Positions 34,906 to 44,031 are shown, counted from the first letter of the stretch. The stretch is 64,000 nucleotides of DNA from Chloroflexota bacterium (GCA_028875055.1 JAPPGG010000045.1:124001-188000), one strand, 5' to 3'. Program-made: numbers and translations. Notes: generated from the sequence alone by a model not told the origin.

Positions 34906-35868
34906 ATGAAGGCAGTACGTATTGAAGAGTTTGGCGACCTGGACGTCCTCCAGTGGGCGGACGTACCCGAGCCGTCTATCCGCCCCGGCCAGGTGATCAT
35001 CAAGGTCGATTCCTCGGGCGTTAACTACGCGGACATCATGCGCCGCCAGGGCAACTACCCCGGTCCCGACCTGCCGTCCACCTTGGGACTGGAGGCCGCC
35101 GGCGCCATCACGGAAGTGGGAGAGGGAGTAACGGGCCTGACCGTCGGCCAGCGGGTAATGGGCATGGGCCCCCAGGGCAACGCCGAGTACGTCTCCGTCA
35201 ACGCCTCATACGTCTTCCCCTACCCGGAAACGGTGGACCCGGTCCACGCCGGCGGAATGCCCATCGTCTTCCTCACTGCCTACCACCTGCTCAAGACCCG
35301 TGGACAGGTCCAGCCCGGCGACACCGTATTGATTCAGGCTGGAGCCTCCGGAGTGGGCACCGTTGCAATCCAGCTGGCCAAGGCTTTCGGAGCCCGGGTC
35401 ATCACAACTGCTTCGTCAACGGAAAAGCTAGACCTTGCCCGATCCCTGGGCGCTGACGAAACCATCAACTACGTGGCCCAGGACTTCGAGGAAGAGGTCC
35501 GCCAGATGACCGGTGGCAGAGGAGTCGAACTGTTGCTGGAGTGCGTCGGCGGCCAGGTGCTGGAGAAAAGCGTCCGCTGCGTGGCCTCTTACGGCAAGCT
35601 CATCTCCTACGGCAACGCCTCGGGCACGCCGGCCAGTCTGGCCAGCGGCGACATCTTCGCCGCCAATCGCACTGTCATTGGCTTCAGTATGGGACGCTCT
35701 CCGGCGGGCAGGCTCGACCATGCCGCGGCCATGGCCGAAATCTTTCCCATGCTGGCCGACGGCAGGCTTCGGCTGGTGGTGGACCGAGTCCTGCCCATGG
35801 CAGACGTGGCCCAGGCCCACCAGCACCTGTCAAGCCGGGGTACCCACGGCAACAGGGCAATCGCATGA
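34906..35868 (+). CDS. Zinc-independent NADPH:quinone oxidoreductase
   Basis: This 320-residue medium-chain dehydrogenase/reductase is of the quinone oxidoreductase/zeta-crystallin type. It shows VNYADIMRRQGNYPGPDLPSTLG near residue 38, the nucleotide-binding IQAGASGVGTVAIQLAKAFGA near residue 143, and NYVAQDFEEEVRQMTGGRGVELLLECVGG near residue 190. Zinc-binding cysteines of alcohol dehydrogenases are absent. It reduces quinones or enones with NADPH. AGGAG lies 7 bases before the ATG. It follows the D-2-hydroxyacid dehydrogenase gene after 118 bases. Confidence 0.9.
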   Translation: MKAVRIEEFGDLDVLQWADVPEPSIRPGQVIIKVDSSGVNYADIMRRQGNYPGPDLPSTLGLEAAGAITEVGEGVTGLTVGQRVMGMGPQGNAEYVSVNASYVFPYPETVDPVHAGGMPIVFLTAYHLLKTRGQVQPGDTVLIQAGASGVGTVAIQLAKAFGARVITTASSTEKLDLARSLGADETINYVAQDFEEEVRQMTGGRGVELLLECVGGQVLEKSVRCVASYGKLISYGNASGTPASLASGDIFAANRTVIGFSMGRSPAGRLDHAAAMAEIFPMLADGRLRLVVDRVLPMADVAQAHQHLSSRGTHGNRAIA

Positions 35869-35884
35869 GTGAGTAAATGGTCAT

Positions 35885-35990
35885 TCTGAGCTTGCCGAAG
35901 AATCTAAACTCCTTCCCACCAACTGGCTTTCGGAACCGTAGCGAGGCCGTGGGGAAGGATTTCAGGCCCTTCGGCAAGCTCAGGACGACA
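35885..35990. repeat. MITE-like palindromic repeat
   Basis: TGAGCTTGCCGAAG at 35887-35900 is complementary to CTTCGGCAAGCTCA at 35969-35982, and the inner halves (ACTCCTTCCCACC and GTGGGGAAGGATTT) also pair, so almost the whole 100-base segment can fold into one long hairpin. It contains no coding sequence. The outer half, TCATTCTGAGCTTGCC, resembles dispersed repeat units of several bacterial genomes, from memory. Confidence 0.65.
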
Positions 35991-36126
35991 TAACTTTGCC
36001 TTGTGGATAATGGCCGGCTGTAGGACGAATCTTTCATGCGATAGCCCTGCCCACGGCAAGGTTATTCTTACCCCATAAGTAATTAAGAGCCAGCCCTTTT
36101 GAGCCCCAACCTGAGGTGAATCAAGG

Positions 36127-37278
36127 ATGACCGAGGCAGCCCTCCCGGGTTCGAACAGCCTGTTGGTACTGGCAGGCACCCGCAAGGGAGCATTTATCCT
36201 TACCGGCGACCCTTCTCGCCAGCGCTGGCAGGTTACCGGCCCTTACAACCCGGGGACCGACACATTTCACCTGACCTCTGACCCCCGCGCCGGAGGCAGG
36301 ATTCTCGCCGCAAGCAACAGCATGTGGTTCGGCCCCCAGGTTGAATACAGCGACGATTTCTGCAAGACCTGGGAACAGTCAACTGAACAACCTCGCTTTC
36401 GCGACAAGGCCGAGTACGCCGAGCACGACGGCCCCACGGTCAGTAACATTTGGCACATCGAGCCCGGCAGGCGCTCCGAACCTGGCACGCTGTACGCTGG
36501 CGTTCAGCCTGCGGCCCTGTTCAAGTCCACTGACGGCGGGGCAACCTGGCGCGAACTGGAGGGTCTGGGCAAGCACCCCACCCGGCCCGAATGGATGCCA
36601 GGGTTCGGCGGCCTTTGCCTCCACAGCATCGCCCTGGACCCTCAACTGGCTGACCGCATGTGGGTGGGCATATCGGCCGCCGGTGTCTTTCGCACCGATG
36701 ACGGCGGGGAGACCTGGAAGCCGACCAACAGGGGCGTCCGCGCCGACTTCAACCCTGCAGACCCCTTGCCCGAATGGGGACAGTGCCCCCATAAGCTGCT
36801 TTCCCATCCTACGACTCCCGGTCTCCTTTACCAGCAGAACCACTGCGGCGTGTTCCGTTCCGATGACTATGGCGACGCCTGGACCGACATCACCGAGGGG
36901 CTGCCCTCCCGTTTCGGGTTCGTGCTGGGCCTCCACCACACCGACCCTCAAACCCTGTTTGTCCTGCCGGAGGACGAGGTTTTGGGCTCCGATGTGGGCG
37001 GCGGTATTCGCTACGCCTCAGGGGCCAGGTTCCGGGTTTTCCGCAGTCGCACGGGAGGACAGGACTGGGAACCGCTGACTAACGGCCTTCTCCAGGAACA
37101 CGCCTACCTGCACGTCCTCCGGGAGGGAATGGCTACCGACATGCTGGACCCGCTGGGAATATACGTTGGCACCGTAAACGGCCAGATCTTCTACAGCCGG
37201 GACGAAGGCGACAATTGGGAACTGATGGTGGAGAACCTGCCGCCCATAAATTCGGTAGAAGTGGCGGCGGTAGCCTGA
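36127..37278 (+). CDS. Asp-box (BNR) repeat beta-propeller protein
   Basis: This 383-residue protein has recurring Asp-box-type motifs: YSDDFCKTW, STDGGATW, TDDGGETW, SDDYGDAW, SRTGGQDW and SRDEGDNW. They predict a beta-propeller similar to that of the protein at 7928. No secretion signal is visible. Histidines in QCPHKLLSHP, QQNHCGVF and GLHHTDP are more numerous than in the paralogue. Annotated relatives are often called glycosyl hydrolases or sialidases, but I see no catalytic set and would not claim that activity. The ATG has GAGGTGAATCAAGG upstream. Confidence 0.82.
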   Translation: MTEAALPGSNSLLVLAGTRKGAFILTGDPSRQRWQVTGPYNPGTDTFHLTSDPRAGGRILAASNSMWFGPQVEYSDDFCKTWEQSTEQPRFRDKAEYAEHDGPTVSNIWHIEPGRRSEPGTLYAGVQPAALFKSTDGGATWRELEGLGKHPTRPEWMPGFGGLCLHSIALDPQLADRMWVGISAAGVFRTDDGGETWKPTNRGVRADFNPADPLPEWGQCPHKLLSHPTTPGLLYQQNHCGVFRSDDYGDAWTDITEGLPSRFGFVLGLHHTDPQTLFVLPEDEVLGSDVGGGIRYASGARFRVFRSRTGGQDWEPLTNGLLQEHAYLHVLREGMATDMLDPLGIYVGTVNGQIFYSRDEGDNWELMVENLPPINSVEVAAVA

Positions 37279-37501
37279 GGCTTCAGGCGGCAGGGTTGCG
37301 ATTCAGGTGGTCTATGCTGGAAGGGCCGGGTTGGAGATACCCGCCCCTAATACATTTCGACCGTCCTGCCTGTGTGAAACCCCCTGAAATGAAACGTTTC
37401 CGCTTCAGGCTGGGAAATCGCATCCAGGCAAAGTAATGGTCATAGAAGTCTAAGAGTCCGGACCATGCCCTCCAGCCGGCAGGATTGTCTTGAAACGACC
37501 G

Positions 37502-38332
37502 CTATGGCTCGTCCCTTCTCAAGGTGTATAGGTCCGAGGCCATAATCTCCGGTATCAAAGGCGTCAGGCTCGGAAAGTCATCGGCCACCGCGTGAATCAG
37601 GCGACCGCTCAGGCCGTCCGCGGCGTCGCTGGCCAGCCAGACCGCCAGCTCGGCAGCCCGCTCGATGGATGCCCCGCCGCCGCCGGTGACCTGCAGCCCG
37701 AACTCGTACAGTTCGGTTTCACCCGCCGCCTGGGCCCCGTCCGTAATCTCTTCCCACATCCCGGTGTGAATCGAACCGGGCCCCAGGGCATTGACCTGTA
37801 TGTTCTTGTCCGCCAGCTCCAAGGAGAGAATTTCGGTCAGCCGAATAATGGCCGCCTTCGAGGAACCGTAGGCTGACAGGTAATGGGGAGCAGAAGTGGA
37901 CCCCGACCCCGAAAGGTTAATAATCCGGCCTCCTCCGGCCTCAGCCATAATGGGAATTACCGAACGGCAGCACAGGTAAGTGCCCACCAGGTTTACCTGT
38001 ATTGTCCGGACCCAGGACTCTACATCGTTGTCCTCCAGCGCGCCGATGGGGCCCACAATACCGGCATTGTTCACCAGGATATCAACCCGCCCGAAGCGCT
38101 GCCGGGTTTCAGCCGCCATGGCTTCTACCTCGGCCTGGCTGGTCACATCAACGCGCACGATGCTTGTCTGCGCGCCCAGCGCCGCCGCCTGCTTCGCCGT
38201 CTCCTCCAGCTGGTCCAGGCTACGGGCCGCCAGTGCGATTATGGCGCCTTCCCTGGCGTACGCCATGGCTATGGCCTGTCCTATCCCTCTTCCCGCGCCG
38301 GTAATGAGGGCCACCTTGTCCTTCAACCGCAT
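37502..38332 (-). CDS. Short-chain dehydrogenase/reductase
   Basis: This 276-residue classical SDR has the cofactor motif TGAGRGIGQAIA near residue 13, NNAGIVGP near residue 89, the catalytic Ser in NLSGSGS near residue 142 and YGSSKAA near residue 158 with Tyr and Lys. The frame is open 133 codons further upstream into the next gene, but MRLKDKVALITG at 38332 is clearly the start, with GAGGAG 11 bases before it. It begins 5 bases after the end of the gene upstream, so it is probably the last cistron of a two- or three-gene operon with the binding-fold and FIST proteins. Confidence 0.9.
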   Translation of the reverse strand: MRLKDKVALITGAGRGIGQAIAMAYAREGAIIALAARSLDQLEETAKQAAALGAQTSIVRVDVTSQAEVEAMAAETRQRFGRVDILVNNAGIVGPIGALEDNDVESWVRTIQVNLVGTYLCCRSVIPIMAEAGGGRIINLSGSGSTSAPHYLSAYGSSKAAIIRLTEILSLELADKNIQVNALGPGSIHTGMWEEITDGAQAAGETELYEFGLQVTGGGGASIERAAELAVWLASDAADGLSGRLIHAVADDFPSLTPLIPEIMASDLYTLRRDEP

Positions 38333-38337
38333 AGAGT

Positions 38338-39507
38338 TCACTCTCCTCGCGCCTGCTGATACAACTCCAGCTTGCCTTGCGCCTGTTCGGGAGGCCAGAT
38401 AACTACCTTCCTGCCCAGCTGCCACTGCACAATATTCACGGAGCGGCCAACTTGCTCCCCCGACTCGGAGTTGATCTTGAACCTGCCGAAGAAGGTCTGA
38501 AAGTCCAGGTTCCCGGCTGCAGCCCAAAGCAATCCCTGCTCGAGGCTTCCGGCCGCTTCCACACACCGCTGGGCTACTAGTCCGGCCGCGAAGCATTGCG
38601 CCATCGGGTAGTCGACGGGAACCCCTGTGGCAAAACCCGCGCGGTTCAGCGTTGCACGGACATGCGTCGGAGCCGGACCAAAGTAATCGCACGGATTGGG
38701 AATGGGAGCGTTCGACGCGGGCGGCTCCCACTGGCTGGGCCCCACGAAACCGTCGGCCGCCCGGCCCATCTCAGCGCGAAACCGGTCAATGGGCGTGGCA
38801 ACAACTGCCATTGCCTTCGGCAAACGAGCTGTGCCCGGCTGAGAAGCCAGCGTTCGGGCAATGGCGATATCATGACGTATCCGGCCAACTGCCAGCAACA
38901 AGTCGGGATTCGCCTCCAGGACTTCCTGAACGAACCCGCTGAAATCAGCCTGCGTTGAAGGAAACTCCCGGTGGTAAACCTTGCAAAAGCCGCTGGCCAC
39001 TGCGGAATTCTCGAAACCCTCGCTGACCAGCCTGGGAAATGCCCCGTCGGAACACCGGAGCACACCGAAGGCTGCAGATGACGGGTATGCCTCCCTAACC
39101 AGCTTCGGCAGGGCCGCGAGGTATGACCGGGCCCCGGACAAAATGCCGACTACCCGCCGCCCTGGCCCGTAGATTTCATCGGCTGCGCCGCCCTGGTTCC
39201 AAAGAACCTTTCCCGCTCCCGCCGCAATGTCGGCGACTGCCCTGGCCAGGCCGCTGGAATAGGGTCCAAAAAGAAGATCAACCCGATCTTCGTGGATTAG
39301 TCTCCCGGCGGCCGCCCCGGCAGCATCGGCCAGGCTGCAGTCGTCGTAGTGGACTACCGCTACATCATGCCGGCGATTGCCGACCCGGAGGCCACCGGCG
39401 CCGTTTACGGCATCGGCCCACGCCTGGAGACCCGCCAGCGCCTGCCTGCCCTGGGTCCCGAACTGACCGGTCAGCGAGACGGGAATCCCGACCTTAACGG
39501 CAGCCAT
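38338..39507 (-). CDS. Leaderless periplasmic-binding-fold protein (Leu/Ile/Val-binding family)
   Basis: This 389-residue type I periplasmic-binding-fold protein (Peripla_BP_6/AmiC-like) has KVGIPVSLTGQFGTQGRQALAGLQAWADAVNGAGGL at the very N-terminus (described), with no room for a signal peptide. It should therefore be cytoplasmic. The known precedent is AmiC, a cytoplasmic amide-sensing relative of the ABC binding proteins that controls AmiR. The core DLLFGPYSSGLARAVADIAA near residue 78 and CSDGAFPRLVSEGFE near residue 150 fit the fold. It sits between a FIST sensory protein and an SDR, on one strand. A wrongly assigned start is unlikely because the conserved fold begins at residue 4. Confidence 0.82.
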   Translation of the reverse strand: MAAVKVGIPVSLTGQFGTQGRQALAGLQAWADAVNGAGGLRVGNRRHDVAVVHYDDCSLADAAGAAAGRLIHEDRVDLLFGPYSSGLARAVADIAAGAGKVLWNQGGAADEIYGPGRRVVGILSGARSYLAALPKLVREAYPSSAAFGVLRCSDGAFPRLVSEGFENSAVASGFCKVYHREFPSTQADFSGFVQEVLEANPDLLLAVGRIRHDIAIARTLASQPGTARLPKAMAVVATPIDRFRAEMGRAADGFVGPSQWEPPASNAPIPNPCDYFGPAPTHVRATLNRAGFATGVPVDYPMAQCFAAGLVAQRCVEAAGSLEQGLLWAAAGNLDFQTFFGRFKINSESGEQVGRSVNIVQWQLGRKVVIWPPEQAQGKLELYQQARGE

Positions 39508-39547
39508 GGTCGAAGCTCAGCCCAAGACCGGTCTTGACCCAATCAGG

Positions 39548-40744
39548 CTACATACGGGGACGGAAGATTCCAAAGGAGCTGGTGTATCCGTGCAGGAAAG
39601 TGGTGCCGCTGACCGGCCCGATTTCGCCGTTGCAGAAGAACCCGCCCAACGGCACAGGTCCTACCTTGTCCCGGAACAGCTCCGTATCGTGGTTGGGACG
39701 CCCGTACAGGTATTGTCCCCGCCCCAGGCACGAAAAGAGCAGGGCCCCCTGGACTTCGTTCTCCCGGTTATCGCCAGCGTAGCGCTCCAGCACCGCCGCC
39801 AGGTCCTGCGCCGAGGTGTCGGCGTCCCTGAGATGAAACTGGACCAACTGGCCTTCCTTTAGCATTTCACCGATAGCCAGGGAACCGCTGCGGTCGTCCA
39901 TTCCCATCACGTTGCGAATCAGGAAATCCCCTTGCTGGGGCTCGTCGATGAATTCGTCCATTACCACACCCAGGAAAAGGGAATGCTGCATCAGTCCCTG
40001 GTCTCGCTCAGTGAGGGTGGGATAAAGACCCCGAAGGACGTTCAATGGCGTCTCGCCATCCAGGGCCTCCAGCAGATTGCGCCGGCTCTGGGTAATGCGC
40101 ATGGGCTGACCAATGGGACGACACCCCTGTGCGACTACCGTGTCTATGGTGATATTGCCGTGCAGCGCAACTCCCACCGCGCCGGACCGGTGGACCCGGT
40201 TGCCCAGGAACAGGGCGTTGCCACCCTGCTGCTGCGCCCCGCTGGCCAGGCCACCAATCTTGGCGGAACCGGCAAAGGCAAAGTCCATTCCCAGGATCAG
40301 GTTCTGTACCGGAAAAGAGAAGGGGTCAGCCAACACCACAAACTGCGGGGCATGGGAGGGACTCACCCCGAGCAGATCCTCCCAAGAGGTCGGACCGGCA
40401 TCCAGGTCCGGAAGCGCATCGCTCGCCAGGTGGAAAGGCGTTACAGTTACGTCGGGCAAAGAGGCGGCGGTTATGGAAAAGGCGGGGCTCTGCTCAACTT
40501 CCTGGCCGTTCCCGATTATGCCGCCGCCGGAACACCCCAGGACCAGGGGCGCTCCGCTGCCGCCAGACAGGGCCTGCCCTATAAGCTGCGGCACTGCCTC
40601 GTAGTTCGAATGGTGGTGGGAGGAGGCAAAAACCACGGCCAGGTCCGGTTGAACTTCACCCAGTTGTTCCCGGAGGCTGGAGACGCACTCATCAATGGCT
40701 GTCTCCAGGGAAGGATGCTCGGATAATGCGGAGGCCCACTTCAT
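39548..40744 (-). CDS. FIST-domain protein (FIST_N and FIST_C)
   Basis: This 398-residue protein has the layout of FIST N and FIST C domains, which are predicted to bind small ligands, perhaps amino acids, and are often fused to signalling outputs. Here they stand alone. Visible blocks are LAVVFASSHHH near residue 42, the ALVLGCSGGGIIG-like VLGCSGGG segment near residue 75, FPVQNLILGMDFAFAGSAKIGGLAS near residue 150, GGNALFLGNRV near residue 180 and the C-terminal GALLFSCLGRGQYLYG with GGFFCNGEIGPVSG near residue 375, typical of FIST_C. The ATG at 40744 is preferred to one 15 bases upstream because GAGAGGTG precedes it. It lies 40 bases before the binding-fold gene. Confidence 0.85.
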   Translation of the reverse strand: MKWASALSEHPSLETAIDECVSSLREQLGEVQPDLAVVFASSHHHSNYEAVPQLIGQALSGGSGAPLVLGCSGGGIIGNGQEVEQSPAFSITAASLPDVTVTPFHLASDALPDLDAGPTSWEDLLGVSPSHAPQFVVLADPFSFPVQNLILGMDFAFAGSAKIGGLASGAQQQGGNALFLGNRVHRSGAVGVALHGNITIDTVVAQGCRPIGQPMRITQSRRNLLEALDGETPLNVLRGLYPTLTERDQGLMQHSLFLGVVMDEFIDEPQQGDFLIRNVMGMDDRSGSLAIGEMLKEGQLVQFHLRDADTSAQDLAAVLERYAGDNRENEVQGALLFSCLGRGQYLYGRPNHDTELFRDKVGPVPLGGFFCNGEIGPVSGTTFLHGYTSSFGIFRPRM

Positions 40745-40950
40745 GCCTGCACCTCTCATTTATGCAAGTAGGGACTGTACGAATTCTAAAAGGCAGCCCC
40801 AGTATATCAGGTTGAGCTGCCCAGCCGGACGAGGAAATGGCACGAACCGACCCGATAGCGAACGGGATACGCCGGGCGCTCAACCGAATAGTTGCGGGGA
40901 ACCAGTTGGCGCAAGGGGGCTGCGTAGAACGCCCAACGGACGCCGCCACG

Positions 40951-41553
40951 TCAGAACATCTGGAAATGGGCCTCGGTGGGATTGCAGTCCGCCCCGTTTA
41001 TGGGCACCATGTCCTGAGGGCAAGCAGAGAACGCTACCACGCAGTCCATCTCGGCTCGCAGCAGCACATAGTTGCCAGGCATGCATACGGGAGATTCAAA
41101 GGCAATGCTGCCATCCGGCGCCACCGGTATATTCATGAAGAGGTTCCACGGGCTGGGCGTTTCGGGGGCTGCCAGGCCCAGTTCCGCCAGCGCCGCCGCC
41201 AGGTTGTCGGTGCAATTGTCGTGATATTCAGTGCAGCCCAGAAGCTCATAACGGAACCGGTCGCAGGCCGCCAGCAGGGTATCGTGAACGCCTCCTGAAG
41301 TATCTTCTACCAGTGTTAGAACGGGCCGCCTCCGGTTGGAAACCATGGTTTGCCCCAGCCCAGGCATGATTCGTCCCAGGGAGGCGCGCGAGTGTTCCAT
41401 TGACATGAACTCGCTCAGGTCATCCCGACTAAAGGCCCATGTATCCACAACCTGCTGCCCGTGGGTGTTGATTACCTTCACGTGTTGACCGGCTGCCAGG
41501 AAAGCTGCCTTGCCCCCTCGAGCCGGAATTGTGAATGTGGAAGCTGCGGTCAT
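40951..41553 (-). CDS. DUF1989 (urea carboxylase-associated) family protein
   Basis: This 200-residue protein belongs to the DUF1989 family, relatives of which accompany urea carboxylase/allophanate genes. Recognised blocks are GQHVKVINTHGQQVVDTWAF near residue 22, STPRGLGR-like EHSRASLGRIMPGLGQTMVSNRRRPVLTL near residue 52, and GCTEYHDNCTDNL near residue 109 with cysteines and His that could bind a metal. The C-terminal FSACPQDMVPINGADCNPTE is also diagnostic. The ATG at 41553 with AGAGGTGAT is the start; the open frame upstream is spurious. No urea carboxylase gene lies here. The function is unknown. Confidence 0.82.
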   Translation of the reverse strand: MTAASTFTIPARGGKAAFLAAGQHVKVINTHGQQVVDTWAFSRDDLSEFMSMEHSRASLGRIMPGLGQTMVSNRRRPVLTLVEDTSGGVHDTLLAACDRFRYELLGCTEYHDNCTDNLAAALAELGLAAPETPSPWNLFMNIPVAPDGSIAFESPVCMPGNYVLLRAEMDCVVAFSACPQDMVPINGADCNPTEAHFQMF

Positions 41554-41599
41554 AACATCACCTCTAACCAGCGATGCTTCGGAACGTCGCAATTCGCCT

Positions 41600-42586
41600 T
41601 CAGCCTGTGAAACCCGCCCAGACCTCCGGCAGTCGCTCCAGGGCCCCCGGCTCCAGCGGACCCAGGTTTGCATATTCCACAGCCTGCTGCAGGTGCTCCA
41701 GGCTGGAATAGCCCACTAGAACGCTGCTCACCCCGCCATTGCTCAGGGCAAACCTCAGGGACGCCTCCACCAGACTTTGGGCGTAGCCTTCCTGCACCAG
41801 GAATCGGAATCCCTCGGCACGGCTCATGTCCTGGTTGTAATCGCGTCCTGAACCAATGGGCGCCACCGAGGGGACAGCCACCGGATGGCGCTCCGCCTCT
41901 CCACTCAGCGCGCCGGCGGCCAGCACCCTTATGACCAGCACACCCATCCCGTTGTCTGCCGCCATCCCAATCTGATTCCCGTAGTCGGGCATGTCAAACC
42001 CGGAAGGAACGGCAATCCCCGCGCTGGGGTTTACCAGATTGTAAACCGACTGGATGGTGTTTAATGAGCCCGACCCGATCACCCGGTGTAGGGCTGTCGT
42101 CTCTCCCACGGCCGTCATTCCCCAGAATCTGACCTTTCCCTGTTCCCTCAGCTGGGTCAGGGCATCCACAACCTCGCCCAGGAGCTCTTCCGGTGATATT
42201 GAACCACCTTCAGCCTCAGAAGCCAGGTGATTGTGCATCTGGATCAGGTCAACCTGTTCCCGCTGGAGACGGGTCAGGCTGTCTTCTACCGAACCAATTA
42301 CGTTGCTCTTGATCTGCCCCACTTGGTGGGTGGTTACCCGAAACTTGGTGCCCACGTACACGTTCGCCGAAAGCTCCTTGAGCACCCGCCCCAGGTTGGT
42401 CTCTGACTGGCCATTGCCGTACGAGGAGGCGGTATCGAAGTAGTTGATTCCCAGTTCCATGGCTCGGGCCACGGCCCGCACCTGGTCGCCATGGTCGCCG
42501 CGGATCATCAGGCCACCCACGTTACCGCAACCGAACCCAATTTCAGAGACGTTGAGTCCGGTGTTGCCCAGAGGTCTGTATCGCAT
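41600..42586 (-). CDS. Aldo/keto reductase
   Basis: This 328-residue NAD(P)H-dependent aldo/keto reductase has the N-terminal MRYRPLGNTGLNVSEIGFGCGNVGGL, the catalytic Asp/Tyr region NYFDTASSYGNGQSETNLGRVLKE near residue 50, the lysine in VYVGTKF near residue 77, and the His in DLIQMHNHL near residue 110. The C-terminal SVLVGYSSLEHLQQAVEYA is the usual cofactor region. It probably reduces an aldehyde or ketone. GGTGAT precedes the ATG. It lies 46 bases before the DUF1989 gene on the same strand. Confidence 0.92.
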   Translation of the reverse strand: MRYRPLGNTGLNVSEIGFGCGNVGGLMIRGDHGDQVRAVARAMELGINYFDTASSYGNGQSETNLGRVLKELSANVYVGTKFRVTTHQVGQIKSNVIGSVEDSLTRLQREQVDLIQMHNHLASEAEGGSISPEELLGEVVDALTQLREQGKVRFWGMTAVGETTALHRVIGSGSLNTIQSVYNLVNPSAGIAVPSGFDMPDYGNQIGMAADNGMGVLVIRVLAAGALSGEAERHPVAVPSVAPIGSGRDYNQDMSRAEGFRFLVQEGYAQSLVEASLRFALSNGGVSSVLVGYSSLEHLQQAVEYANLGPLEPGALERLPEVWAGFTG

Positions 42587-42739
42587 GTAGTATCACCCTT
42601 CCCATTTACGTGTGGACTAATAGTATTCCCCAGGGGGAACAACGACAATGCCTGCCTACATGGCAGCTGCCGCCATTGCCAGCATTCCCAGTCAGCCATA
42701 TAATCGCCCAAGCTACCCAATACACAGGGAGGCCATCCT

Positions 42740-43516
42740 ATGCAGACCAATACTACCAAGGCCAAGCTGGCCGCCGGGGATGTCGTTTTCGGGGCAATTA
42801 TCACCCGATATTCCCCTGACCTGGTTGAAATCTTCGGCGCCGTGGGTTATGACTTCGTGATGATCGACTGCGAACACGGCCCCATGAACCTGGACCAGGT
42901 GGAACACATGGTGCGGGCCGCCGAAACCTTCGGCATTACACCCATTGCACGCATACCAAACAAGGAAGAATCCACCATCCTGCGCTTCCTGGACCGGGGG
43001 CTGCAGGGCATCATCGTACCCCACGTCAACAGTGGCGAGCAGGCCGCCGGCGTGGCCCGTGCTGCCCGCTACCATCCCGATGGCCAGCGGGGCATGGGAG
43101 GCGGGCGAGCCCACGACTACGGGATTGGCGTGACCCGCGACGAGTCCACCAGTTGGGTCAATTCCCAGCTGCTGGTAATCCCCATGGTGGAAGAGGTAGA
43201 GGCAGTTAACAACCTTGACCAGATTCTGGCGGTACCCGGGGCGGACGTTTTGCACGTCGCCGCTTCCGACCTGGGCCAGAGCATGGGATTCCCGCCGGTC
43301 TCTGAGGTGCGTAAGGTCATGGGCGAAGTAATCCCCCGGGTGCGGGCCGGGGGCAAAAACGTCGGTGTAGGCGGCAACAATCCGGCGGATGCGGCCGGCG
43401 TGGCAGAATTCATCAAGCTTGGCGCCAACTTCGTCACCGTGTCTTCCCAGGGACTAATGCGCCTGGCCGCCGAGGACTTCCGAAAGCGAGTGGACGAAGC
43501 CCTGGCAACACCTTAG
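42740..43516 (+). CDS. HpcH/HpaI-family aldolase
   Basis: This 258-residue class II pyruvate aldolase is of the HpcH/HpaI/GarL family. It has the catalytic MIDCEHGPMNLDQVEHM near residue 48, with His and Asp, GLQGIIVPHVNSGEQAAGVARAARYHPDGQRGMGG near residues 88-122 (described) and metal ligands Glu/Asp in IPMVEEVEAVNN and the region near DVLHVAASDLGQSMG. It would split a 4-hydroxy-2-oxo acid into pyruvate and an aldehyde, for example in sugar-acid or aromatic catabolism. GGGAGG precedes the ATG. It forms a same-strand pair with the GlcG-like gene 101 bases downstream. Confidence 0.92.
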   Translation: MQTNTTKAKLAAGDVVFGAIITRYSPDLVEIFGAVGYDFVMIDCEHGPMNLDQVEHMVRAAETFGITPIARIPNKEESTILRFLDRGLQGIIVPHVNSGEQAAGVARAARYHPDGQRGMGGGRAHDYGIGVTRDESTSWVNSQLLVIPMVEEVEAVNNLDQILAVPGADVLHVAASDLGQSMGFPPVSEVRKVMGEVIPRVRAGGKNVGVGGNNPADAAGVAEFIKLGANFVTVSSQGLMRLAAEDFRKRVDEALATP

Positions 43517-43617
43517 GCCTTTACCAAGACTATCTGCCCGACGGGCACGCTTCACCGCCTCTTCAGGCAATTCACTGGAGGCAATTTATCGACAAGAAGA
43601 ATGAAGGAGGGACAGGA

Positions 43618-44031
43618 ATGCCGGAACCAGCACTGAAACTGGAGCAAATTCAGGCCGCAATGCAGGCCATGATGGCCAAAGCCCAGGAAACCCCCGACGC
43701 ACCGGTGGCCATGGCCATTGTTGACTCCACGGGAAACCTGGAAGCCTACGCAAAAATGGACAACCTGCGGATGTTCAGTCGCCGCCACGCCCTGCGAAAG
43801 GCCTACACCGCCGCCATAATGGGCCTGAACACCGGCGCCCACGCCGAGCGGCTGCACGGCCAGGGACGCAGCATCAGCGAGCTGGGCGACCCCAATCTCA
43901 CCCATGGACAGGGTGGCCTGGTAATTATGAAGGACGGGGTTATCCTGGGAGGCATAGGTGTGGGAGGCTATCCCAGCGGCCAGTCCGACGAGGACCTGGC
44001 ACGTGTGGGCCTGGATGCCATGAATCTCTAG
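43618..44031 (+). CDS. GlcG/HbpS-family haem-binding-like protein
   Basis: This 137-residue DUF336 protein, related to GlcG, HbpS and PduO-C, has the features VAMAIVDSTGNLEAYAKMDN near residue 32, SRRHALRKAYTAAIMGLNT near residue 59 and GGLVIMKDGVILGGIGVGG near residue 102. Family members bind haem or a corrin; the function of most is unknown. There is no signal peptide. GGAGGGACAGG lies just before the ATG. It ends at a strong terminator at 44061-44087. Confidence 0.85.
   Translation: MPEPALKLEQIQAAMQAMMAKAQETPDAPVAMAIVDSTGNLEAYAKMDNLRMFSRRHALRKAYTAAIMGLNTGAHAERLHGQGRSISELGDPNLTHGQGGLVIMKDGVILGGIGVGGYPSGQSDEDLARVGLDAMNL

Noticed and set aside
38333-38731. N-terminal extension of the SDR at 37502
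   Set aside because: The extra 133 codons overlap the binding-fold gene and are not SDR-like; a good start with a ribosome binding site is at 38332.
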